The notes: generated by a model from the letters alone, not told the origin. A stretch of DNA of 33,813 nt from Lachnospiraceae bacterium (GCA_028695945.1 JAQVIB010000002.1:1-33813), one strand, 5' to 3'. Positions 7,999-16,129 are shown, counted from the first letter of the stretch. A program made the numbers and translations.

Positions 7999-9192
7999 AT
8001 GATAAAACTTGAGGTGAAAAATCTATACAAAATTTTTGGCTCAACACCACATAAGGTATTGGAGATGCTGAAAAAAGGTAAGTCTAAAAAAGAAATATTG
8101 AAAGAAACAGATCATGGAATAGGAGTTAGCAATGCAAGTTTTGCCGTTGAAGAGGGAGAAATCTTTGTAGTTATGGGTTTATCTGGAAGTGGCAAGTCTA
8201 CTTTAATAAGATGTCTTAATCGTCTTATTGAACCAACAAGTGGCGTGGTATACATTGATAACGAAGATATAACGAAATGTGATAAAGCTCAATTAAGAGA
8301 AGTTAGGCGAAAAAAAATAGGAATGGTATTTCAAAATTTCGCTTTGCTACCACACCGTAGCATAGAAGAAAATGTGGCATTTGGTCTTGAAATACAGGGT
8401 GTGGGAATTGATGAACGTAATAAAAAAGCATTGGAATCACTAGAATTAGTTGGACTAAAGGGGTATGAAAAATCAATGCCTTCAGAATTAAGCGGTGGCA
8501 TGCAGCAACGTGTAGGTCTAGCACGAGCTTTGGCTACTAATCCTGACATTTTACTTATGGATGAAGCCTTTAGTGCATTGGACCCATTGATTAGAAAAGA
8601 CATGCAAGATGAATTACTTGCGTTACAATCGAAGATGCAAAAAACAATTATTTTTATAACACATGACTTAGATGAAGCCTTAAAAATAGGCGATCGCATT
8701 GCCATTATGAAAGACGGAGAAATAGTGCAAATTGGCAGTCCTGAGGAAATATTGAAGCATCCAGCAAATGATTATGTAAAAGAATTTGTTCAAGATGTAA
8801 ACCGCGTAAAGGTAGTTACAGCCAGTTCTATTATGAAGAAAGTGGATACCATTGTGTACTCCAAAGATGGTGCCAGAATTGCAGTAAGAAGAATGAAGGA
8901 AGCAAATCTATCCAGTGTTTTTGTTGTTGATAAACAACGTAAGTTAAAAGGAATTGTTACTATAGAAGACACAATGGAACTAATCAAGGCAAATAAGGAT
9001 GATTTAAGTGAAATAATTGATAGTGATATAAATGAAGTTTCCCCAGATGTTTTAATAGGAGATATTATACCGTTATTCATCAATTCAAGGTATCCGGTTG
9101 TAGTAGTTGATGAAGAACGTAAAATTTTAGGGATTATTTTCAAAGTTTCCGTACTCGCAGGAATAATGGGAGGAGGAGAAGAGGATGATTAG
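7999..9192 (+). CDS. opuAA: Glycine betaine/proline ABC transporter ATPase with CBS domains
   Basis: ATP-hydrolysing subunit of an osmoprotectant importer, on the inner face of the membrane. The N-terminal segment before the ABC domain (VLEMLKKGKSKKEIL) is the ProV/OpuAA extension. Walker A GLSGSGKST is at about residues 60-68, the Q-loop at MVFQNFALLPH, signature LSGGMQQR at about 164-171, and Walker B ILLMDEAFSALD. Two CBS-type repeats occupy about 275-395 (ARIAVRRMKEANLSSVFVVD, then VLIGDIIPLFINSRYPVVVVD). In characterised OpuA systems the CBS module senses ionic strength. GGAGG lies 13 bases upstream, a long spacing. The stop overlaps the permease start by 8 bases. Substrate (betaine, proline betaine, carnitine or other) is not fixed by sequence. 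Confidence 0.92.
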   Translation: MIKLEVKNLYKIFGSTPHKVLEMLKKGKSKKEILKETDHGIGVSNASFAVEEGEIFVVMGLSGSGKSTLIRCLNRLIEPTSGVVYIDNEDITKCDKAQLREVRRKKIGMVFQNFALLPHRSIEENVAFGLEIQGVGIDERNKKALESLELVGLKGYEKSMPSELSGGMQQRVGLARALATNPDILLMDEAFSALDPLIRKDMQDELLALQSKMQKTIIFITHDLDEALKIGDRIAIMKDGEIVQIGSPEEILKHPANDYVKEFVQDVNRVKVVTASSIMKKVDTIVYSKDGARIAVRRMKEANLSSVFVVDKQRKLKGIVTIEDTMELIKANKDDLSEIIDSDINEVSPDVLIGDIIPLFINSRYPVVVVDEERKILGIIFKVSVLAGIMGGGEEDD

Positions 9193-10027
9193 ACTACCAT
9201 TAGGATTTTATGTAGAAAAAGGTGTTGATTGGTTAACAAATAATCTGGATGGTTTTTTTGGCGGAATAAAATATGCAATAGAGTCCATTATAAACGGATT
9301 CGAATTTGTTTATGTAAGCGTTCCATTTGTTATAATGTTAATTTTAATTGCAGTCCTTGCATACTTTACAGCCGGAAAAAGAACTGCCATTTTTGCAGTG
9401 TTTGGCTGTTTACTGATTAAAAGTATAGAATTATGGCAAATGACTATGAAGACCTTTGCTCTGGTTACAACAGCAACTTTAATAGCTCTTATTATCGGAT
9501 TACCACTTGGAATTTGGATGTCAAGAAGTGACAGATTGAATAAAGTTATGAGACCTATTCTTGACTTTATGCAGACCATGCCTGCATTTGTTTACTTAAT
9601 TCCTGCCGTGTATTTTTTCGATTTAGGCCCCGTGCCAGGTGCTGTGGCAACAATTATATTTGCTATGCCACCAATAGTACGTTTAACAAGTTTAGGTATT
9701 AGGCAGGTTCCATCAGACGTTATAGAAGCATCACGAGCCTTTGGAGCCACCCCTAAACAAATGCTATTTAAGGTACAGATACCTTTGGCTATGCCCACAA
9801 TTTTGGCAGGTTTAAACCAAACAATTATGCTATCACTTTCTATGGTAGTAATATCTGCAATGATTGGCTCGGGCGGACTTGGAGATGTAGTTTTAAAAGG
9901 TATTTCACAAATGAAGATTGGCGACGGTTTTGAAGGTGGTTTGGCGGTTGTTATTCTTGCTATGATATTGGATAGAGTAACACAAAGTATTGGAAAACCT
10001 AAGAATTTAAGTGGTGGAAGAAAATAA
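9185..10027 (+). CDS. opuAB: Glycine betaine/proline ABC transporter permease
   Basis: Membrane-spanning subunit of the OpuA/ProW type, 280 residues. Hydrophobic segments include FVIMLILIAVLAYF, FALVTTATLIALIIGLPLG and the C-terminal set around TIMLSLSMVVISAMIGSGGLG. The EAA loop, which docks on the ATPase, is EASRAFGATPKQMLFKVQIPLAMPTILAG (about 183-211; written in parts: EASRAFGATPKQ, then VQIPLAMPTI). It lacks a fused binding domain, and the binding protein is encoded separately next door. Its ATG lies inside the 3' end of the ATPase gene, with the ribosome site in that gene's GGAGGAGG run. Confidence 0.92.
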   Translation: MIRLPLGFYVEKGVDWLTNNLDGFFGGIKYAIESIINGFEFVYVSVPFVIMLILIAVLAYFTAGKRTAIFAVFGCLLIKSIELWQMTMKTFALVTTATLIALIIGLPLGIWMSRSDRLNKVMRPILDFMQTMPAFVYLIPAVYFFDLGPVPGAVATIIFAMPPIVRLTSLGIRQVPSDVIEASRAFGATPKQMLFKVQIPLAMPTILAGLNQTIMLSLSMVVISAMIGSGGLGDVVLKGISQMKIGDGFEGGLAVVILAMILDRVTQSIGKPKNLSGGRK

Positions 10028-10063
10028 TTCGGATAAAGAATAATAATTAAAGGAGTGTAGCGT

Positions 10064-10939
10064 ATGAAGAAATTTTTATCATTAGTTTTAGGGTTAGTAT
10101 TGGTAACAGGTGTTATTACAGGGTGCTCACCCAATACTAAAAAGGAAGAAGTTAAATCAGAAACAAAAAAAATAACAATTGGATATGTAAACTGGTCTGA
10201 AGGCATAGCAATGACAAATCTTGCTGCGGCTATACTAGAAGATAAAATGGATTACGACGTTGATTTGGTATTAGCCGACGTTGCACCTATATTTACTTCA
10301 TTAGCTAGCGGAAACACAGATGTTTTTCTGGATACATGGCTGCCAGTTACACATGCTGATTACTTAGAAAAGTATGGTGACGATATAGTAGATTTAGGTG
10401 TTAGCTACGAAAACGCATTAATTGGCATTGTTGTGCCATCTTATGTAGATATTAACAGCATTGATGAGTTAAATGATAATAAAGATTTGTTTGATGGTAA
10501 AATTATAGGAATCGATTCAGGTGCTGGAATTATGAATGCAACTGAAAAAACAATTGATGAGTATAATTTAGACTTCGAATTGGTTAGCGGAAGTGGTCCA
10601 GCAATGACAGCGTCTTTAAAAAAGGCTATTGATAATAACGAAGCAATTGCAGTTACAGGGTGGACACCACATTGGATGTTCTCACGCTGGGATTTAAAAG
10701 TATTAGAAGACCCAAAAGGAATATATGGCGATGCAGAAAACATCCACATATACAGCAGAAAAGGCTTTGAGGAAGATGCACCAGAAGTAGCAGCGTTATT
10801 AAAGAACTTCAAATTTTCAGATGAAGTATTATCTGACTTAATGGGTGCAATTGAAGATAGTGATAAAGACCCTCTTGACGTTGCAAAAGATTGGGTTAGT
10901 ACCCATGAAGAACAGGTAAACGCTTGGCTTGGTAAATAA
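10064..10939 (+). CDS. opuAC: Glycine betaine-type ABC transporter substrate-binding lipoprotein
   Basis: Surface-anchored receptor of the same transporter. The signal peptide ends in a lipobox VITGC, so Cys21 should be lipidated. The mature protein has the OpuAC/ProX-type motifs VNWSEGIAMTNL (~43-54), DTWLPVTHADYL (~90-101), IGIDSGAGIM (~147) and VTGWTPHWMFSRW (~197-209). The tryptophans in these stretches are candidates for the aromatic cage that holds quaternary amines. 291 residues is a normal length. AAAGGAG lies 8 bases before the ATG, 36 bases after the permease. A strong terminator at 11018 closes the operon. Confidence 0.93.
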   Translation: MKKFLSLVLGLVLVTGVITGCSPNTKKEEVKSETKKITIGYVNWSEGIAMTNLAAAILEDKMDYDVDLVLADVAPIFTSLASGNTDVFLDTWLPVTHADYLEKYGDDIVDLGVSYENALIGIVVPSYVDINSIDELNDNKDLFDGKIIGIDSGAGIMNATEKTIDEYNLDFELVSGSGPAMTASLKKAIDNNEAIAVTGWTPHWMFSRWDLKVLEDPKGIYGDAENIHIYSRKGFEEDAPEVAALLKNFKFSDEVLSDLMGAIEDSDKDPLDVAKDWVSTHEEQVNAWLGK

Positions 10940-11017
10940 TTATTTGCTTGACCTTAGTAGAAAAAACTGTTCTTGAAAAAATAAAAAGACCTCTCTTTTA
11001 GAGAATATCTGAATTGA

Positions 11018-11064
11018 AAAAAAGTGAGAAACCTTGTGTCCGCAAGATTTCTCACTCTTTTTTT
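11018..11064 (+). terminator. Intrinsic terminator of the betaine ABC operon
   Basis: AGTGAGAAA (11023-11031) pairs with TTTCTCACT (11048-11056), with an inner CTTG/CAAG, followed by eight Ts. Confidence 0.88.
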
Positions 11065-11100
11065 GAATATTTGCTTAAATTCTATTAAACCATCTAGGAA

Positions 11101-11135
11101 AACGCTGATTAATTCAAATATCAAAAATCAGCGTT
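11101..11135 (-). terminator. Probable terminator after the GNAT/YoaP gene
   Basis: Perfect 10-bp arms AACGCTGATT and AATCAGCGTT with a 15-base loop. On the minus strand it lies 34 bases past the GNAT stop and is followed by a short T-run (TTTTCC). Confidence 0.55.
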
Positions 11136-11168
11136 TCCCTAATTTTGAAAAAACCTTATAAGTATTTT

Positions 11169-11924
11169 TCAAAAACTCTTTTCTGCAATTAGTTTTTCAA
11201 ACTTCTTTTCCGAAAGAATTTCATTTGTTACAAACTCTCCATTAAAAAACAAGCTATAAGAAGTAAACGGAGCATTGGCATTTTGTGCCTGTTGAGCTGT
11301 TTCAAATTTTATTGCTTTAAACGGAATACCTTTTTCTTTTGCAACGGCTTCAATTAATGGTACATATTTGGCAGTAAAAGGACATTGGTGCGTATAATAA
11401 AGCACAAACCCATCTTCCTTAATTTTGGGACTTTTCACACTTTCTTTAAAACATGGCTTGTCCGCTGAATTATCAAATGGTAAGTACATTAACTCATAAA
11501 ACGGTTCTGCCGTATCCGCTAATTGAAAACCTTTATATCTTAAATACTTGCCATCAGAAAGAAAAGGCATTTTCTTTTTTGATGATAGAACTACAAGCCC
11601 ACGCTTGCCCTTTTCTTTGCTGTCCTTAATGCATTCTTCTAACAAAATATTAGAATTACCATGCCCTTTTAATTGTCCAGATACCCAAAAGCAGTCTATA
11701 TACATATATCCGTCTGCCTTAATTGGTGACCATGCTTTTTCAGCCGGAATATACTCAATAAAACATTTGCCACGCATATCGCCTTTTTTAAAAACAAGTC
11801 CCTCATCAAATCTTTCTGCAAGCCAGCTTTTTTTAGCAACCACCTGGCAATCTTTGTTGTTGGAAATAGCACAGCAAATATGCTCTTTTTCTAAGTTGTC
11901 CTTTGTAACAGTAATTATTTCCAT
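11169..11924 (-). CDS. GNAT-type acetyltransferase with C-terminal YoaP-like domain
   Basis: A 251-residue two-part protein. Residues ~1-150 look like a GNAT N-acetyltransferase: GYMYIDCFWVSGQLKGHG is the beta4/motif-A region where acetyl-CoA would bind, and GFQLADTAEPFYELMYLPF ends the fold. Residues ~170-250 match the YoaP-like domain: VLYYTHQCPFTAKYVP has a thioredoxin-like strand and a single Cys (CPFT), then KFETAQQAQNANAPFTSYSLFFNGEFVTNEILSEKK. Length and order match Bacillus YoaP. Substrate is unknown. The ATG at 11922-11924 has no strong AGGAGG; GGTGGCG lies about 10 bases upstream. It is monocistronic and convergent with the betaine operon. Confidence 0.8.
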   Translation of the reverse strand: MEIITVTKDNLEKEHICCAISNNKDCQVVAKKSWLAERFDEGLVFKKGDMRGKCFIEYIPAEKAWSPIKADGYMYIDCFWVSGQLKGHGNSNILLEECIKDSKEKGKRGLVVLSSKKKMPFLSDGKYLRYKGFQLADTAEPFYELMYLPFDNSADKPCFKESVKSPKIKEDGFVLYYTHQCPFTAKYVPLIEAVAKEKGIPFKAIKFETAQQAQNANAPFTSYSLFFNGEFVTNEILSEKKFEKLIAEKSF

Positions 11925-12009
11925 GGGTTTTCGCCACCTTCACCTAATGCATAAAAGTTTTTCTATAGTACATTCAGTTTCAAATTACATAAAATATATT
12001 TTTTGCAAA

Positions 12010-12082
12010 TCGGGGTGACGAGACTCGAACTCACGACTTCTGCGTCCCGAACGCAGCGCTCTACCACCTGAGCCACACCCCG
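12010..12082 (-). tRNA. tRNA-Pro (anticodon CGG)
   Basis: The 73-base cloverleaf on the minus strand has acceptor CGGGGTG/CACCCCG with discriminator A. The D-arm region is GGCTCAGGTGGTAGAGC, the anticodon arm CTGCG-TTCGGGA-CGCAG gives anticodon CGG (codon CCG, Pro), and the T-arm has TTCGAGT. CCA is not encoded. Confidence 0.95.
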
Positions 12083-12094
12083 CTATACTATTTT

Positions 12095-12122
12095 ATTTTA
12101 ATCCAATAGCAAAATATGTCAA
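12095..12122 (-). promoter_or_regulatory. Promoter of tRNA-Pro
   Basis: On the minus strand TTGACA (12117-12122), a 16-base spacer and TAAAAT (12095-12100). The mature tRNA 5' end is at 12082, about 6 bases past the expected start point. Confidence 0.65.
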
Positions 12123-12163
12123 CACATTTTCAGCATTTTATACCTTTGACAAGCCAATTTAGT

Positions 12164-12192
12164 AACACCATCATGTTTTTCCTCATAATATA
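12164..12192 (+). promoter_or_regulatory. Possible sporulation-sigma promoter of cotJ
   Basis: CATAATATA (12184-12192) fits the sigma-K -10 pattern CATAnnnTA and resembles the sigma-E -10. ACACC about 15 bases upstream could be the -35. Bacillus cotJ is under sigma-E. I cannot separate the two options by eye. Confidence 0.35.
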
Positions 12193-12224
12193 AAACTGCA
12201 ACCAACCTTTAGGAGGTTATAAAA

Positions 12225-12527
12225 TTGACCCAGAATTACCAGGATTACTATATGGCTTTTGGTTGTCAAAGGCCAAATTACAATGAAGAATGTAGGTGTG
12301 TAAAAAGCAAAGTTGAAGATGCTTGTGCTACAACACCAGAAGATTTTTGTTATGAGGTTTTAGACTGCAACGACTGTGTTATGGAGCATGTTGGCTTGGC
12401 TCAAGCTTACGTTCCGTACCAAACAGATTTCAAAACATTTTCACAAGAGGATAGCCTTGCCTGCGGCACAATTTTCCCTCAGCTTGTAATACCGTATTAT
12501 CGTTGCAGATATTTAGGAAGGAGGTAG
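12225..12527 (+). CDS. cotJA: Spore coat-associated protein CotJA
   Basis: First gene of a cotJ-type spore coat operon. The diagnostic core GLAQAYVPYQTDFKTFS is followed by LACGTIFPQLVIPYY, the CotJA signature of a YVPxQ box and a proline-rich end. The N-terminal ~50 residues are cysteine-rich (CRCVKS, EVLDCNDCVMEH), more so than in Bacillus CotJA, which may allow cross-linking or metal binding. The start is an unusual TTG at 12225-12227. AGGAGG lies 8 bases before it, and the next ATG is 27 bases further with no site of its own. It ends 4 bases before cotJB. It acts in the mother cell during coat assembly, by family knowledge. Confidence 0.88.
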   Translation: MTQNYQDYYMAFGCQRPNYNEECRCVKSKVEDACATTPEDFCYEVLDCNDCVMEHVGLAQAYVPYQTDFKTFSQEDSLACGTIFPQLVIPYYRCRYLGRR

Positions 12528-12531
12528 CTTA

Positions 12532-12816
12532 ATGGAAAGGTATGCTCTTTTAAAAACTCTTACAGAATTGGATTTTATGGCAACAGATTTAGCACTTTTT
12601 CTTAATACTCATCCAACGCATGAAGAAGCTATTGCAATGTATAACAAAATTATTAAAGCTGCTGATACCGTACGCGGCAAATATGAAAAAATTGCTGGCC
12701 CTGTTTGTGGCAGCAGAAGCATGAACCGTTGTGATGATAAATGGCTCTGGGACGATTGCCCATGGCCATGGCAGAACTCTTTCAATTTTGAAGCTCCCAA
12801 AGCGAGGTGTAAATAA
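12532..12816 (+). CDS. cotJB: Spore coat protein CotJB
   Basis: A 94-residue CotJB-family protein. The family start LLKTLTELDFMATDLALFLNTHP is followed by HEEAIAMYNKIIKAADTVRGKYEK, and the C-terminus is rich in Trp, Asp and Pro (WLWDDCPWPWQN). AGGAAGGAGG spans the cotJA stop and lies 8 bases before the ATG, so translation is coupled. Its own TAA (12814-12816) is followed directly by the ATG of the cotJC remnant. Confidence 0.9.
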   Translation: MERYALLKTLTELDFMATDLALFLNTHPTHEEAIAMYNKIIKAADTVRGKYEKIAGPVCGSRSMNRCDDKWLWDDCPWPWQNSFNFEAPKARCK

Positions 12817-12933
12817 ATGTGGATTTATGAAAAAAAGCTTGAATTTCCCGTTAAAATCAAAACTCCAGATGCCCGTCTTGCTAAAATTATGATAGAACAG
12901 TATGGTGGTGCAGATGGCAATATGATATGGTAA
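12817..12933 (+). pseudogene. cotJC: cotJC reduced to 38 codons
   Basis: Directly after the cotJB stop an ATG opens a frame beginning MWIYEKKLEFPVKIKT and continuing with AKIMIEQYGGADG. This matches the N-terminus of CotJC, the manganese-catalase-like coat protein of about 190 residues. After residue 34 it ends NMIW-stop. No frame downstream restores the family (the next features are a hairpin at 12948-12972 and a convergent gene), so about 80% of the protein is gone. A weak AGGTG ribosome site precedes it. It may be a decayed gene or a genuinely short coat peptide; the intact reading and exact spacing mean translation is still possible. Confidence 0.8.
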
Positions 12934-12947
12934 AAATAACGCAATAA

Positions 12948-12972
12948 TATAATGCTGTTTTCTAGCATTATA
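12948..12972. other. Hairpin after the cotJC remnant
   Basis: Perfect 9-bp arms TATAATGCT and AGCATTATA with a 7-base loop. There is no clear T-run, so it is only a weak terminator candidate between convergent genes. Confidence 0.4.
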
Positions 12973-13005
12973 CTAAAACTACTATATATTTTGTGTTATT
13001 TCATT

Positions 13006-13449
13006 TTATTCCACTTTTTCACAATTAACTCTCTCTTGTTCTTCCTCAATCTTCATATGTTTTCTTATTATTATAGCTAGCCAAATATTGTAAGCTAATG
13101 CACCCAATATCAAAATTAATAGAAGCCATTCTCTCACCCATTCCACTTCAGGAAGTAATAGTGCAACTGCACAGCCTAATCCCATCAAAATAGGTCCTCC
13201 GTATGGTGCCACTGGTCCAAATTTTCCAAACAGCTTACGGTAAACCCTTTTCATTTTTGCTTCTCTTTTTTTCTCCTTATCTAATTCTTCTTTTGAAATA
13301 GAAATAGAAATTCCTTTTAAAACTAGATATGCAAAAATTATCAAATAAAAAAAATCAGTTACCTCGTTAAAGTGTAATAATATATATATAATGGCACCAC
13401 CGCCACCAAATATAGATACTAATAGGTCTTTCCAACTATATATTTTCAT
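13006..13449 (-). CDS. Small membrane protein of unknown function
   Basis: I do not recognise the family. The 147-residue product has about four hydrophobic segments: SIFGGGGAIIYILLHF, FFYLIIFAYLVLKGISI, GGPILMGLGCAVALLL and WLLLILILGALAYNIWLAIII. They are split into two pairs by a lysine/arginine-rich cytoplasmic-looking loop (KEELDKEKKREAKMKRVYRK). The frame opens 5 codons earlier at 13464. The ATG at 13447-13449 is preferred because GGAGG sits 7 bases before it, and the longer start would place that site inside the gene. It is convergent with cotJ and downstream of the terminator of the amino-acid ABC operon. Confidence 0.7.
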   Translation of the reverse strand: MKIYSWKDLLVSIFGGGGAIIYILLHFNEVTDFFYLIIFAYLVLKGISISISKEELDKEKKREAKMKRVYRKLFGKFGPVAPYGGPILMGLGCAVALLLPEVEWVREWLLLILILGALAYNIWLAIIIRKHMKIEEEQERVNCEKVE

Positions 13450-13562
13450 AATCAACCTCCACATTTACAAATACTTCCTGTCTATTACTATATCACTTTT
13501 CTAATCGGCAAGCAAACTTCATAATACACAAAATATTAATTTAATTTACAAATGGTTCCCTT

Positions 13563-13605
13563 AAAAAAACAGCGGCAATCACTTTATATGTGATTACCGC
13601 TGTTT
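13563..13605 (-). terminator. Terminator of the amino-acid ABC operon
   Basis: AAACAGCGGTAATCAC pairs with GTGATTGCCGCTGTTT on the minus strand with one mismatch, followed by Ts, 22 bases past the ATPase stop. Confidence 0.87.
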
Positions 13606-13626
13606 AAAACACCCCATGGCTATTTT

Positions 13627-14349
13627 TTATTCTCTTATTACGTTTTTGTACTCTTCTGAAGTCATTTCCTTTGTTATTTTTCCGTGTTCAATAAAAAGCA
13701 CTCTGTCCGATACATCCCTAACAAACTTCTCGTCATGGCTTATTATAAGTATACCTATACCTTTTTCACTTGCAAGGTTTCTTATAATTTTAATTATTTC
13801 CACTACCAATGCGGAATCTAATGCCGCTGTCGGCTCGTCAAAGCACAAAAGCTTAGGGTTTGTAACACAGCTTCTTGCAATGGCAACCCTCTGTTTCTGC
13901 CCACCGCTAAGCTGTGATGGCTTACTATTGATTTTCTCTCCAAGTCCAAGGCTTTCTAGCATTTTAACAGCCTCTTCGTTTGCTTGAGTACGCGGAACTT
14001 TATAAACATCTGTAAGTGCAATGGTAACGTTTTCAAGCACCGTCATATGGGGAAAAAGATGATATGCTTGAAAAACCATGCCTAATTCATGGCGTATAAG
14101 AGCCAATTCATCTTTAGTAGCATAGGTTGTAATACCATTTTCTGTTTTGCATATAAATTTATCGTTTATAGCTATACTCCCTTTGTCACATTTTTCAAGT
14201 CCAGTAATACACCTAAGTACTGTTGTTTTACCTGCACCGCTTTGACCAACCAGTGAAACAACCTCACCACGTTCAACACTAAGGCTAATATCATTAAGCA
14301 CAACCGTATCATTAAATGCCTTAAAAAGTCCCTCTGCTTGTAATAACAT
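13627..14349 (-). CDS. Polar amino-acid ABC transporter ATP-binding protein
   Basis: A 240-residue ATPase of the GlnQ/HisP type (PAAT importers). Walker A GQSGAGKTT is at about residues 35-43, the Q-loop at GMVFQAYHLFPHMTV, signature LSGGQKQR at about 145, Walker B LLCFDEPTAALD, and the H-loop at IISHDEKFVRDV. It energises the permease encoded just upstream (8-base gap) together with the lipoprotein at 15081. Normal PAAT ATPases have this length. It is the last gene of the operon, with a terminator 22 bases downstream. The amino acid carried is not fixed by sequence. Confidence 0.93.
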   Translation of the reverse strand: MLLQAEGLFKAFNDTVVLNDISLSVERGEVVSLVGQSGAGKTTVLRCITGLEKCDKGSIAINDKFICKTENGITTYATKDELALIRHELGMVFQAYHLFPHMTVLENVTIALTDVYKVPRTQANEEAVKMLESLGLGEKINSKPSQLSGGQKQRVAIARSCVTNPKLLCFDEPTAALDSALVVEIIKIIRNLASEKGIGILIISHDEKFVRDVSDRVLFIEHGKITKEMTSEEYKNVIRE

Positions 14350-14357
14350 ATTTTCAC

Positions 14358-14987
14358 CTACTCTTCGTAATTAACTTTTCTCTCTATTGCCTCAAATGCA
14401 ATGGTAATAATATATGTAAGCACCAGATATATAGTCCCTGCAATTAAATATGGCATAAGGGTTGCATCCCTTACAGCTATACCCTTTGCATATTTCAAAA
14501 TATCACTCCAACCAACTGCATACACCAAAGATGTGTCTTTAACAAGGGTTATAACCTCATTGCCTATAGATGGCAACGTACGCTTAATTACTTGTGGCAA
14601 TACTATTTTTAAGTTAATTTGCATAGGCGAAAAGCCAAGTATGCTTGCAGCTTCTCTTTGTCCTTTTTCTATAGATTGTATTCCAGAACGGAAAATTTCA
14701 CCAAAATAAGCAGCATAGTTAAGTACAAATGCAATAACTACAGAATTAAACCTTCCAAAACTTATGCCTATACTTGGTAGACCGAAAAATACTAACATAA
14801 TTTGAAGTAATAATGGCGTACCTCGAAGTACACAGATATAAACCTCTGTAGCCTTACTTACTGCCTTAATTTTTGAAAGCCTTAACCCAGCCACCAAAGC
14901 ACCCAGTGGCAGTGAAAATATAAGGGAAACAATAAATACACTTAATGTTAATCCCAACCCTTCTAAAATTTGAACAAGATAATTCAT
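14358..14987 (-). CDS. Polar amino-acid ABC transporter permease
   Basis: A His/Glu/Gln-type (HEQRo) permease of about 209 residues. It shows LGLTLSVFIVSLIFSLPLGALVA (first membrane segments, split here as LGLTLSVFIV and SLPLGALVAGLRL), YVCVLRGTPLLLQIMLVF-like YICVLRGTPLLLQ, and the EAA motif region REAASILGFSPMQINLKIVLPQ (REAASILGFSP, then IVLPQVIKRTLPSIGNE). The frame opens 8 codons earlier at 15011. I prefer the ATG at 14985-14987, which has AAGGGG about 8 bases upstream. It forms the membrane channel for the neighbouring lipoprotein and ATPase. Confidence 0.9.
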   Translation of the reverse strand: MNYLVQILEGLGLTLSVFIVSLIFSLPLGALVAGLRLSKIKAVSKATEVYICVLRGTPLLLQIMLVFFGLPSIGISFGRFNSVVIAFVLNYAAYFGEIFRSGIQSIEKGQREAASILGFSPMQINLKIVLPQVIKRTLPSIGNEVITLVKDTSLVYAVGWSDILKYAKGIAVRDATLMPYLIAGTIYLVLTYIITIAFEAIERKVNYEE

Positions 14988-15080
14988 ACGCTTTTCCCCT
15001 TTGAATTGCATTCCCTAATACGCAAATTTAGCCGCCAAGTATTTTGGCAGCCAAATTAAATTCTATTCTGTTATTGTTTG

Positions 15081-15932
15081 TTACTGTAAAATATCCTCTG
15101 CAAACCATTTTTCAGATATTTCTTTGCCTTTTCCGTTAGCTTTAAGCTCTGTTAATGCACCATTTATTGCTTCAACTAATGCTGTGTCCTCTTTTCTTGC
15201 ACCAATGCCATATTCTTCTTCACCGAAGTTTTCATCAAGTACTTTGTACTCTGTTCCTTCATGCTGAGAAATATAATAACGTATAAGCACTTCATCCGCA
15301 ACAACCGCATCTGCCCTGCCTGCTTCCATGTCAAGCAAGCATTCTTCATATGTACCAAAAGTTACATATTCGCCAAATGTGTCTGTAATTTCAGGCTTTG
15401 CCATCATCGCTTCCTCGCTACTAGACTGTGCCTGAGTTGCTACAGTTTTTCCGCTAAGGTCTGCAAGGGTTTTAATTTCAGAGTTGCCAGGAACAAGTAC
15501 AATCTGTCTGTTTTTAAGGTATGGCTGTGTAAAAAGCACCTTTTCTTTTCTTGCATCTGTAATGGTATAGCCGTTCCATATAAGGTCAATATTTTTGTTG
15601 GCAAGCTCTGTTTCTTTCATAGCCCACTCAATTGGCTGAAACTCAACTTCAACACCAATTATTTCACCTACTGCCTTTGCAAGCTCTACGTCAAAACCAA
15701 CAAGCTCATTGCTTTGGTCCCTAAAACCCATAGGTGCAAATGTATCATCAAGGCCAACAATAACCTTGTCGTAACCAATATCCTCTGTTGCAGTTTTTTC
15801 TGCTTCACCTTCTGTTTTTGCCTCTGCACCAGTAGTCGCTGGTGTTGTTTTTGCTGTTTTTGATGCACAACCTGTTAATGCTCCAAATACCATTGTAGCC
15901 GCCAAGCCCAATGCTAATACTCTCTTTTTCAT
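15081..15932 (-). CDS. Amino-acid ABC transporter substrate-binding lipoprotein
   Basis: An SBP_bac_3 receptor of 283 residues. The signal peptide ends with lipobox ALTGC (Cys22), then a Thr/Ala/Glu-rich linker (~25-50). The binding domain starts at DKVIVGLDDTFAPMGFRDQ, with LVGFDVELAKAVGEIIGVEVEF, NKNIDLIWNGYTITDARKE and TVATQAQSSSEEA. These are the usual ligand-contact stretches; the Asp/Arg pair in the TITDARKE region typically binds the alpha-amino and carboxylate groups. AGGAGG lies 7 bases before the ATG. It is first in the operon behind a clear promoter. Confidence 0.93.
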   Translation of the reverse strand: MKKRVLALGLAATMVFGALTGCASKTAKTTPATTGAEAKTEGEAEKTATEDIGYDKVIVGLDDTFAPMGFRDQSNELVGFDVELAKAVGEIIGVEVEFQPIEWAMKETELANKNIDLIWNGYTITDARKEKVLFTQPYLKNRQIVLVPGNSEIKTLADLSGKTVATQAQSSSEEAMMAKPEITDTFGEYVTFGTYEECLLDMEAGRADAVVADEVLIRYYISQHEGTEYKVLDENFGEEEYGIGARKEDTALVEAINGALTELKANGKGKEISEKWFAEDILQ

Positions 15933-15980
15933 CTAAAAACCTCCTAAGCTTAATCACCAATTATGTGTTATCGCATTATC

Positions 15981-16009
15981 ATAGTAAAGCAGTAACGCAG
16001 TTTTGTCAA
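15981..16009 (-). promoter_or_regulatory. Promoter of the amino-acid ABC operon
   Basis: On the minus strand TTGACA (16004-16009), a 17-base spacer and TACTAT (15981-15986), about 50 bases before the lipoprotein start. Confidence 0.6.
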
Positions 16010-16030
16010 GTAAATCAATAAATTTTGCTA

Positions 16031-16059
16031 TTGACTAAATACAATATTTCACATAAAAT
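16031..16059 (+). promoter_or_regulatory. Promoter of tRNA-Arg
   Basis: TTGACT (16031-16036), a 17-base spacer and TAAAAT (16054-16059). A bulged hairpin GCTGTG...CACAGC (16080-16116) lies between it and the tRNA and may be part of the precursor leader. Confidence 0.55.
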
Positions 16060-16129
16060 ATATTGTGCATTTAAAAATAGCTGTGCTGGTAATATATAAT
16101 ATTGTAATACCACAGCCATATAGTTTTGT

